A DNA stretch of 53,330 bases from Daldinia sp. FL1419 (lineage: Eukaryota; Ascomycota; Sordariomycetes; Xylariales; Hypoxylaceae). This document shows positions 1 through 8,789 of the stretch, one piece after another. The notes below the pieces were generated by a model. It saw nothing but the letters and a program-made list of their open reading frames with translations. It did no database searches and had not been told where the DNA came from. Location of the stretch: the NCBI GenBank assembly GCA_025201765.1, contig MU623525.1, positions 1-53,330 on the forward strand, given 5' to 3'. The stretch's first letter is position 1. Each line of letters begins with the position of its first letter. Both the position numbers and the translations under genes were made by a program.

Positions 1-1
1 A

Positions 2-118
2 AAAGAGCTGTGGAGCCTTGGAGGGTCTAGCTCTAAGGAGGAGATAGGGTCTCTACAGGGTAGTATCTATGACCTAATCGCTCTACACCGGTTCAATAAT
101 ATCAGACAAGGAAACTAA
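2..118 (+). CDS. 3' tail of an unidentified protein-coding gene, cut by the window edge
   Basis: An open frame of 38 codons runs from the window edge to a TAA at 116-118. It has an ordinary residue mix (it ends IALHRFNNIRQGN) and comparatively balanced base use, unlike the AT-rich DNA that starts right after it. It may be the end of a host gene or of a transposable-element protein, since AT-rich decayed DNA often adjoins elements in filamentous fungi. I do not recognise the family. The frame is short enough that it could be open by chance. Confidence 0.3.
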   Translation, partial: KELWSLGGSSSKEEIGSLQGSIYDLIALHRFNNIRQGN

Positions 119-600
119 CAATCACTATTTTATAAATATTTACTTCAAATAACCCTAACCAATTCATTTATTTTACAATAAGATGGTTCACCATACTGAT
201 ACCCATATAACACTATCTTCAAATAGAAACAAATTATTTTAAAGACCTTAATCCAAAAATACAGCCCCAAAGCAATTTCTCATATAAAAGGCTCATATAT
301 ATTAATAAGAGATACTGTTAATTTACTTATTAAAAAATATATTAAGATAACCACTATTAATCCTTCTTATTATTAAGCATACATAAATAACCATATATAT
401 GGCTCTAAAAAGATTGAATTAATTGAAATTTCAAGAAATATCGATAAAAAATTAATACTAAAGGTTAGGTTTCATTACAAAGAATATGCTATATCAATTT
501 ATAAAACTAATAAATGTTAGTACTTATAGCACAGGCAAAATTAAATATAAAAACATATAATTATATTTCACTAATTTCTGATTGAACATAATTTTTAATA
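119..600. other. AT-rich block without genes
   Basis: About 480 bases made mostly of A and T, with TA-rich runs, very few CG dinucleotides and no open frame of note. Composition changes abruptly at about 600 (a CCCCCC run followed by mixed sequence). Such blocks in Pezizomycotina are often relics of elements mutated by repeat-induced point mutation. That origin is an inference here, because no duplicate copy is visible in the window. Confidence 0.5.
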
Positions 601-3288
601 CCCCCCACCGTGTTACACTCGCACCTTGAGGGATAGGTATGTGTTTTGTCTGCAATCTGACATATATTCCGTCATCATCATGACAGATAGATGGATGAAA
701 GCAGTAACGGCAGGGTACTTTATTAACGTTAGTAATTCCGGTAAGGCCTTATCGTATAGTTATTTTTAGTTGCATATTCTTACCATATCTGCGTGCCCGC
801 CCGCTCATATAACTACCTAAGCTGTAATAGTATTGTGCCACTTCACTTCGTACAAATACCCCAAAATCTACAATGCGAAACCAGCTCTGAAAACTCCTTG
901 TCCGAATACTAGAGCAGCACCATCATCCTAGTATTCCTAGCACTTCTGCAACTGACGACTACTATCCCGAGTCCCCGAATCAATGCGGCAAAAGAAGCAT
1001 AGTTGCACTAGTTCCACAATCCTTACATGTATGGATATGTCAACACGTTGACTTATTTCTGGCCTTCGACTCCAAACAACTCAGCTCTAGAAGCGTTCAA
1101 TGATCCTCGACGGGTGAAGGTACCCCGTCGTCAGTATCAGCGTCTGAACCCGCCTAGAGCGAGCCAAGCCAAGCCAGCCCAGACTGGACCGGAGACTGTG
1201 TTGGGTCGTTGCCCTCGGGGCTTGGACCTTGGATCCTGAGCGTAGCAGCTGTATTTCAAGGCACGAGGTCACTTCGAGAATTAGACGTGTCAAAGGTTAG
1301 GGAGCATTTTTGTCCATTTTCCCATTTATGTTTCTTCGCTGCTGATTTTGAGATTTGCGACAACGACTCTTCAGTTCATAGTGCCAATAATATCATGCCA
1401 ACCAAGTAACAATCAAAGTACCTGGCTGGGTAGACCCAAGTGTACAAGGGTTATGTGTGTAAATGATTTTTTTTTTTTTCTGGAGAGCCCGTGCAAACTA
1501 CCTAAAACTTGCACTCACACATGTTAGCTTATATTACTACCCAGGTATGTAGGATGTAGGCAGGGTAAAGTAGGCCTACTTTCGATAGCCCTGGCTAGGT
1601 AGTAGTAACCTTGAGAGGTAAAAAGAAGAGAGGTGACGGTCATTGGATGCAAGGTGGATTTTATGTACCTGGGAGGTAGGTAGATATGCAAGTATCCAAG
1701 AGTAATATGCGCGTACCTATGGTATGAGTGCTAAAATTTGGATGTACCAAAGGTAACTTCCATACCCAGGCCTAACTAACCCACCCTAATTCTCTATTGG
1801 GTTCTTTTGGGTCTCTTTAGATCCATTTGGAGAAGCGTTAGCATGTGCATGTATGAATGAATGCATGTATGAAAATACGTACGTACGTACCTACACACAC
1901 CTTACCTTGTCATATCTAACTTATTACATACAGTGTGCACTACGGTTGTTGAGTTAGGTAGGTAGGTAGGTAGGTATGATTATATGGGGTTATATGGGCT
2001 GTAATTCTTAAGTACCTAGGTAACCTTGTAAGTTGGTAGGATGTAAGTAGGTAATGAGGTAGGTATGTAGTATGGTTAGTGTGTGTATCTGACTGGTATC
2101 TGTATCCGTACGGTATCTACGATATATGTACGGTACGTACGGTAAGAGCAACACATCGTACATCGTACATGTAAGGTATTTGCTGCATTGCTGCATCGCA
2201 CTTACTACCATTTTCTTAATTTGAACACAATCAGTTTTCTGCTAGCCTTCTTTTTGTCTCCCTCTTACTCTCTTCCTACTCATTTCATCCTTCCTTCTTC
2301 CTTCACGATTTTCCCCAATTCACCTTCCCCCGGAGATAAAACCAATAGACCCAACAACCAGTATATCCAAAGAAGTAGTAGGTCCTAAACGCTTCGGATC
2401 GGATGCTGGTTCTTTAACATTTCAAAAAACTACTCCCCTCTAAAACCCCTCCATATCCTCAAATCTCCGTCTTTAAACCATAACCACCTTTCGCCGTATC
2501 GGCCGACCTTCCCACCCATCTTTATTTACCTACCTAGTTTATATCCTATGATCAATTCACCCGTCAATACCTAGATTCAAGTCCTCCCCTCCTCCGAACC
2601 TCTCCAAATATTTCGATATTCTAGCATCGTCAAAGTTAAGCGTTTGAGAGTCCAAGTAACTACTTGATTACACGGCATTTTATCAGTTAGTTAGCGTTTG
2701 GGGAGAAAGGACGTGGTTCTTATAACACATCACAAAGGCCGGACTACCTGATCTACGTTCGACCTCTCTGTCCCTCGGTGACCTTAGCAGTGCTGCTGTC
2801 TTTTTACCAACCACACAACTCAGGTTGATAATCGGACTGGTCCGAGAAGGCAAACTTATCGCAGGCACGAGTTCCCTCAACTCAACAAGTTCCCTACTTT
2901 GACTTAGTGCAATCGTCCTTGATCTATGCCGTCATCGTTGTCTCCTCATGCACACTGCGAAAAGTGTCAAGTAAGCAGGATCTTCCGGTAAGTACGGTAT
3001 TGGTGTATCTCGGACGGTGTGGAAAGGAAAAGGATATACTTCACCCTCGCCAACAGTTCCAACTGTGCCGACTTTAGCCCCTGGTGATCTTATATCCGCA
3101 TCCCGAGGTGATCAGCCTTGGTTATCTATTTCACCGACCCCTCCGTCTATCGTCCGGTTCTCACCCGTCCCACTCACTCCACCAAAGACATAAAAGCAGC
3201 CATACGCCTGCAATTGTGAGAGCATAGGAGCGGGAGTAACGGTCTCTTAAATCAACACGCCGCTACTCACCCAGAGACAAGAAAGAGC
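601..3288. other. Gene-free region and long leader of the RING gene
   Basis: No convincing coding region is seen; the short open frames at 1027-1409 and 2188-2388 have no recognisable features. The stretch holds TAGG/TACG-type microsatellites (1540-2130), a T run at 1467-1480 and, from about 2220 to 2640, a pyrimidine-rich region typical of fungal promoters and 5' leaders. Several donor-like sites (for example GGTAAGTACGG near 2988) suggest that the leader of the downstream RING gene may be spliced. Confidence 0.5.
1954..1977. repeat. TAGG microsatellite
   Basis: Five tandem TAGG units with flanking partial units (TTAGGTAGG...GGTATG). The same tetranucleotide recurs at about 8599-8633, 15452-15470, 31779-31792 and 39055-39070, and its complement (CCTA)n at 21771-21785, 22607-22620 and 42859-42892. 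Confidence 0.9.
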
Positions 3289-5548
3289 ATGGACCCTTCC
3301 ACGATGGATTTTATGATGCATCCTCCGGAGCATGTAAGCCCGCCCTCGTCGTCGGTCAACGTCGATCATATAGCTCGCTCTGCGTGCCCGGCTTTGCGAG
3401 CTGCTGCTGCCGAGCACAATCAACATCCACAATCGATGTTCCCGCCTCGACCCAATTACTATTTTGACCCGGTGCACAACGGCCCTACTTTTTGGCAGAA
3501 CCTACCCCCGCCGCACGCCCGATGGGCCTCTGATCCTCCTCCCTTCCAACCTTCTCCGCCCGTCATGCCACTGACTACTGGCCAAATGAACCAACCGCCT
3601 TATCAACCAAACGGGCCCAACTTATATAACCCACATCACAACCAAGCTCAATTCCGCTACCGGACACCGTTACTAAGTTTGCAGCGGATTGGGGGCACCG
3701 CTCCTATTCAGCATAGTCAGGGGGGCTTTTCAGGTTCTAACCAGAGTCAACCTCAGGCTGGAAGTCCCGGTGAAGCGGGACCTAATGCCTCAGCACACGG
3801 CCCGAGGGCAAATTTGCCATCTCTTAACTCGCTGCCTCCCACAACAAATCAAAGCTTGCAGGCAACATTCACCCAAACTCCACATTCCGCTCAACAGTCG
3901 AGCCAGCATAACCTTGCCTTTACTCGCCATAACATACCGCCACCCTTTGTAAATTCCGACGTACCTGCTCCGTCAAGCGAACCGGCTAACTACGGGTCGT
4001 CTAATTCCTCTAACTCAGGTATGTTATATTTATTGATAACATCCACTTCCAGGTTATGAATAATCTAATCGTAATTTTATTGTAGCCTCCTCTTCACCTC
4101 CCCGCCGAGCACCTGGTGGCTCTCGAACGAGCGATATGTCAAACGAGACGGCGAGTTCCGAGTCACGCCGGGCTGGTACAACTCGAACTAGAAGGGCTGC
4201 TATTCCTGTTCTTCCACCTCGGCTATCATCCGAGTCAGGCTGGTCTAGTGACGATGACTCTGAACCTGACCCGAGTGCGATTCAATTCTTGGAGGCCAGC
4301 GGCGGCGGAGCACCCGGGGCAGAGAACGGATCGGATGAGCGTTTGAGGACACACCAGATTATAAGGGGTACCATATCGAACAAAAGAGTTGCCTCTAAGA
4401 AAGCTATCACCTCGCTTGAGAGTGTGGCTATTTCGACTTTACCGGAAAATGAAAGAAGTGAGTTTTGCCGCCGGGCCAATTCTTGATTAATTTTCAGCTA
4501 ACAATGCTTAGCCTGCGTTATCTGCTATAACGACTATGGAGTTGAGACACCCGAAGGCATCAACGAAACCCCGCTGCGTTTGCCAAAGTGCAAACACGTC
4601 TTCGGAGACCACTGCATCAAGAAATGGTTTGAAGAATCGGACAGTTGTCCCTACTGCAGGGATAAGGTCCCTTCGGAGCCTCAGTTCCGGCACGCAATGC
4701 ATGCTCATAACGTCTATCGGTTTTTACGCCAGCACTCTCAGGCGACGATGCATATGCGGAACGTTCGAGAGCACGAACGCAGCGACTCGGATTCTCTTGG
4801 GAGATCTGCTGATACTATGCTAAACGGTTTCGCAGCACTAGCGACGAGGTATCTGTTCCTCGTTATGATGATATAGTCCTGTATACTAACATGTGATATA
4901 GCCCCTTCCCCGACACCCAGTATATTGGAGTAAATGGTACTTCGCGAAGGCAGGATAATCCGACGGCGTATAATTCTCGAACGCCTGCCTGGCACGGCAA
5001 TCTTGGAGGAGATCGTCACTCTCCACTTCCGTTTAGCGAGGTCGATAATAGACGCAGGGTACGTCCTCGCCATGGAAGCCTGAGGGGATTTCCCTCTGGA
5101 CGGTTGCATTTTTCATCAAACGGTGCCGTCCCAGCCCCTGTTCGTTCCCTGTGATTCTTAGCTTTCATCCCCTGAGGCCTCGTTAAAAGAAAGAAAACAT
5201 ACTAACAATTCGTGGTAGCAGTATCCCTGGATAGCTAGACCGGATGCAAACCATTCGCATAGTCGCCAGCATTCTACATCATCAAATTCAACTGCTAGAC
5301 AGGCATTCGACGCCAATGTTCCTCCCTTTGGGTTCCATCCACAGATGGGCGGGACACCTCCCGAATCATATCTGAATCCGCTAAACATGGCAGGTTCAGG
5401 CAGTACCGGAGATGATTATCCTACGCTGCCCCATATACGGTCGCAGCATGTCGCGCCGTTATCCCCTACCTACCCGGGCCCAGAAGTTTACATGTCTAAT
5501 GCTGACGAGCCTATGTATGGAGGGGCTATTTCCCACCAGCAGTCATAG
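3289..5548 (+). CDS. RING-H2 zinc-finger protein, probable E3 ubiquitin ligase
   Basis: Five exons can be joined in phase: 3289-4018, 4086-4457, 4512-4848, 4902-5139 and 5219-5548, giving about 668 residues. The first part is low-complexity Pro/Ser/Gln/Asn sequence. The RING finger lies in exon 3 (4512 to about 4670): CVIC, then CKHVFGDHC, then CPYC, i.e. the C3H2C3 RING-H2 order. After it comes a basic, disordered tail. RING-H2 domains bind an E2 enzyme and transfer ubiquitin; the substrate cannot be told. Introns 1-3 have good donors; the fourth uses a weak GTTCGT donor but has a TACTAAC branch point (about 5200) and keeps the frame. If it were retained, translation would stop at 5152-5154. 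The frame stays open beyond the stop codon (see 5549-5740). Confidence 0.88.
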
Positions 5549-5740
5549 GGACATGTGTTCTTGGGAAATCCCGACCTATATCCCTTCCCTAGACTGCAAT
5601 ATAGATCTAGGTACTGCGAGCCACTCAGGAATATGTGGTAGTACCGAATTATTTACCAACTCGGCAACCGATTACCAATGCCTCCGCATATGGCCCAAGT
5701 AACGCAGAGTTCTGGGTATCAGCCGCAACATAATAATTGA
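5549..5740 (+). other. In-frame continuation of the RING gene beyond its stop codon
   Basis: Directly after the TAG at 5546-5548 the same frame stays open for 30 codons, meets one TAG at 5639-5641 and then runs on for 32 codons to a TGA at 5738-5740. The last part (MPPHMAQVTQSSGYQPQHNN) has the same Pro/Gln/Ser character as the annotated C-terminus. Both TAG codons are one C-to-T change from CAG (Gln), which is abundant in this protein. This may be a former longer C-terminus truncated by nonsense mutations, or 3'UTR that is open by chance. Confidence 0.35.
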
Positions 5741-5794
5741 GAACGAATTCCACGTTCCGACAACAGATGATAGGAGAGAAACAGTCTGGGGCTT

Positions 5795-6091
5795 CTAAAC
5801 GGTTGTTTGTTTCTTCACCTTTTTTTTTCCCCCTGCATGCGAAGTCTTATGGCGCAGGAAATTCGCATAGAGATCTGCATCGCTTTTCTTGATATTCCGC
5901 ACACGGCATTTCGATGGTTTGGCGCGACGCACAGGTTGATTCGATGATTTCGTGAAGGCAGTTATTTTACTGGTGCTCTTTTCCCTACTCCAGAGACATA
6001 TTTTGCTAGGCGTTAGAGGAGTGAGGGCTTTCGGGGGTCGGATAGGGCGGTTATAAGCTTTTACGCATGATATGCAGACCAGGTTCACCAT
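5795..6091 (-). CDS. Small basic hypothetical protein
   Basis: A 98-codon frame starting MVNLVCISCVKAYN, with one CxxC pair at residues 7-10 and a lysine-rich C-terminus (GGKKKVKKQ). It lies between the RING gene and the phosphotransferase gene, with its 3' end facing the 3' end of the RING gene. No family is recognised. The mostly basic composition and a reasonable methionine start argue for a real small gene, but with no second line of evidence it may be a chance frame. Confidence 0.3.
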   Translation of the reverse strand: MVNLVCISCVKAYNRPIRPPKALTPLTPSKICLWSREKSTSKITAFTKSSNQPVRRAKPSKCRVRNIKKSDADLYANFLRHKTSHAGGKKKVKKQTTV

Positions 6092-6792
6092 GATATTTTC
6101 TTCCTATTCCGCACAGACGGCCTCGACTTGAGTAGGCCGCTAAATTTGACGACAGGCATGAGGTTCACTTCTAGGAGACGGTTTATTAGATTGGGAAGTC
6201 TTCTCCCCCCGAAACAAAAACTTGATAGGGATTTCTCTTCGGCCTCAAGGCGATATGGCTTGATGAATGCATATATTTGATCCCTTCTTTTTATCCTTCT
6301 CGGGCCGAATTTGCGATGAAGGACCAGCCATATTCATTAATTCAGATAGCCAAGTAGGCTCTAATTGAGCGTCGTGCTTTGATACTTGGCCTTCTATGTT
6401 TTGTGTGTTTTAATAGTGACTTGTTGCTGCGTTCAAGAATGGTAATAAAAGGGGGTATGTCTATGAGCTTATAATGGCTGGATTGAATTCTAAGTGACGT
6501 ATTATCCTCGTACACTATTCTACATGTATAATTGTTTAAGATTGTCGATTCCTCAGGTACCTAACTCAAATCCAAATACGTCCGTTTAGTCTAATAGCTA
6601 GGTTAGATGATACATGACATAAACGTTAATTTTGTGACCGCAGCTCACGTCCATCTGAGTGTACTCGTGACCTCCACGAGCCCGCCAAGGGGATATTGAA
6701 CCTCTTATTTTAGAATAATATCATGAAGGAGAGGTAAACTAGATAGATAGTCATTAGCTACCTAATCAGGTACTAGCAATGCGACAAAACCA
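6092..6792. other. Intergenic region, nothing recognised
   Basis: Moderately AT-rich sequence between a small doubtful ORF and the 3' end of the phosphotransferase gene. No open frame with coding character and no clear repeat apart from short CCTA/TAGG pieces near 6730-6775. It must hold the 3'UTR of the minus-strand phosphotransferase gene. Confidence 0.5.
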
Positions 6793-8069
6793 TTATAGCT
6801 TTGCACTACTAGACCCAGCCGCTCTCCTCTCCTTTTCTTTCCTTACTAGGTCACACGCATACTCGCCAAGCGGCCGCACAGCAGCAGCGTGTCGACGTGC
6901 ATCGGCGCTACTAGCCTGACGTGTGGCGACGCGCGCCGCGATGCCTTGGCATATGGCTGCGAGCCGGAATACGCTGAACGCGCAGGCCCAGGCTACTTCG
7001 TCGGGGCGCGGATCCCAGCCCGCGGCGGCGGAGTACCGGGATATCACCGTGGAGGGCGTGGGAAGACCGGGTGTGGCGTTGGGGAGGAACCCGGTGTTTG
7101 TTATGGCGGCTATGGCTTCGGTTTGGCTTGGTTGTCCGTCTTTTGGAGCACCCGCATCGGACGAAGGGGAAAAAGATGGCGATTGCGATAATGACACCAA
7201 GAAGAATGGATTCAGTAGATTCGCTAAATCGGATAGCGGATGCCCAATCGTACTCATCTCCCAATCTAAAATCCCCGCGACACGCGGCTCCTCCGGCGCA
7301 AACACCACATTATCAATCTTGTAATCGCCATGCACGAGCGTAACCCTGTCCCGCGGTCTTAACTCGTCGTCGCCGAAGAACGCAACTAACTCCTGCATAT
7401 GCGGGATCTCGCCCACCGGCACGCCCGTCTCGACGTCCTTCGTAGCGGCCTGGATCCCGCAGATCTGGCGCCAGGTATCCAGCTGCCGGGCGTAGAACCC
7501 GCCCTTTTTGCCAAAAGCAGACAGGCCGACGGAATCCGGGTCCACGGTGTGCAGCGCGGCGAGGGATTCCACGGCGGCGCGCCAGAGGGCGGAGCGTTCG
7601 GCGGGAGAGCGCGCGTGGGGGGCGGGCATGGAGGGGTCGTGGATGATGCGGCCGGATACGAAGGACATTATGTAGAACGGCGTGCCGAGGACGGAGGCGT
7701 CTTCGCAGAGGACGTAGGCCCGGGGAACGGGCACGGGGGTGTTTTGTAGGGCGGCGATGACGCGGTGTTCCCGCTCGACTTTGTGCGCGGCTTGCGAGAG
7801 GAGCTTGCCGGCGGGTTTCTTGCGCAGCACGTATCGCGTATTGTCGGGCGAGGTGAGTTGGTAGGTTGGGTTGGATTGGCCGAAGCCGAACTGGGGGTTG
7901 GTTGTTAGGCTTATCTGCGACGGAGAGGTGTGATATAGGTGGTATAGCTTCAGTGTTGGGGTTGACGAACTTGTTTTATGTCCAGGGGAAGCTTGATCTC
8001 GGGAACATTTTGAGAGATGTAGCGTTCCAACGACGCCGTGTCGATTGGATGCCGTACTTGACCTGCCAT
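6793..8069 (-). CDS. Phosphotransferase-family protein (aminoglycoside-phosphotransferase fold, ACAD10/11-like), probably peroxisomal
   Basis: Two exons, 8069-7971 and 7890-6793, separated by an 80-nt intron (7970-7891, GTTCGT...CCCCAG); about 398 residues. I chose the ATG at 8069 because its exon encodes MAGQVRHPIDTASLERYIS, the expected family N-terminus, and splices in phase onto FGFGQSNPTY. A longer unspliced frame starting at 8121 would replace it with a meaningless leader. The catalytic loop HGDYKIDN has its Asp near residue 222, and the metal-binding Asp of LDWE is near residue 242, as in aminoglycoside/choline kinases. In animals this domain is fused to acyl-CoA dehydrogenase in ACAD10/11, which act on 4-hydroxy-acids. 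The C-terminus AKL fits a peroxisomal PTS1 signal. The coding part is notably GC-rich. The substrate in this organism is unknown. Confidence 0.9.
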
Positions 8070-8789
8070 TGTCGATATTTCGAGTTCGTCTTCGAGATCC
8101 TCTCTGATATAAAGTTGACAAAATGAACTCCTAACTAATGGTTCCGTTCAGTTACCATTCTCATCGAGTCTATGAATGAACAAAACCCATCACATCTCAC
8201 CGATCGGTAAGAGAAACAAGATCAAGGGATAAACCCACCTCCCAGCAGCCGGGGTTTGGAGAATCTACAAAGCGAAAAGCAAAAGCTCGGAATCGAATTT
8301 CGCAGGAAAAGATACCGAGGTAAGCTACCAAACCTGGCAGGCGGTAACAGGGGTGAGTCTCCACTTAATCAATCGCGTCCTATTGATGAGGTTCTTGCGG
8401 GGGAGGGGTAGCTAAAGTAGCACAAGCAAAAAGCTCCCACGTAAGGTTTAGTCTCCTGCCAAGACAACGCCTTTGGCCGAGCTAGCGTCTGCTGCACATG
8501 CGGGAAGCCCTTTTACGGAATGATATCATTGGCTCGGACTTTAAAGGTTGGCACGCGGATTAGATTGAAGGTTGCGTCTGTATGTCATCCCGAGCCTAGG
8601 TAGGTACATCGTTAGGTAGGTATGTAGGTAGGGTACGTACTAAATACCTACCTAATAGATCAGATGGTAACGATGTCGTTTAATTTAGATATCAAAGTTT
8701 GATGCTTTCTATTTTTATAAAATACCTAGGTATACTAGACTATATATAGATCTAAGCAAGTTAGGTACTTGATGCATCGTCCAATTCTA
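8070..8789. other. Intergenic region: promoter of the phosphotransferase gene and 3'UTR of UTP12
   Basis: No coding region. The part next to 8069 must carry the phosphotransferase promoter and leader. The part next to 8790 is the UTP12 3' flank and contains a TAGG/CCTA-rich stretch that can fold into a hairpin (8612-8655). Confidence 0.55.
8612..8655. repeat. Inverted repeat, 12-bp perfect arms
   Basis: TTAGGTAGGTAT at 8612-8623 is the exact reverse complement of ATACCTACCTAA at 8644-8655, with 20 bases between. It lies about 135 bases past the UTP12 stop codon and could form a hairpin in that gene's 3'UTR. It is built from the intergenic microsatellite unit seen across the window, so it may simply be a by-product of repeat expansion. 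Confidence 0.7.

Noticed and set aside
143..160. CCCTAACC similar to a telomere repeat
   Set aside because: A single copy only, not a tandem array; no telomere.
6889..7749. Several plus-strand frames of 100-133 codons
   Set aside because: Antisense to the GC-rich phosphotransferase gene, where stop codons are rare in all frames.
8070..8121. N-terminal extension of the phosphotransferase frame to 8121
   Set aside because: Read through an intron in the wrong frame; the spliced ATG at 8069 restores the expected N-terminus.
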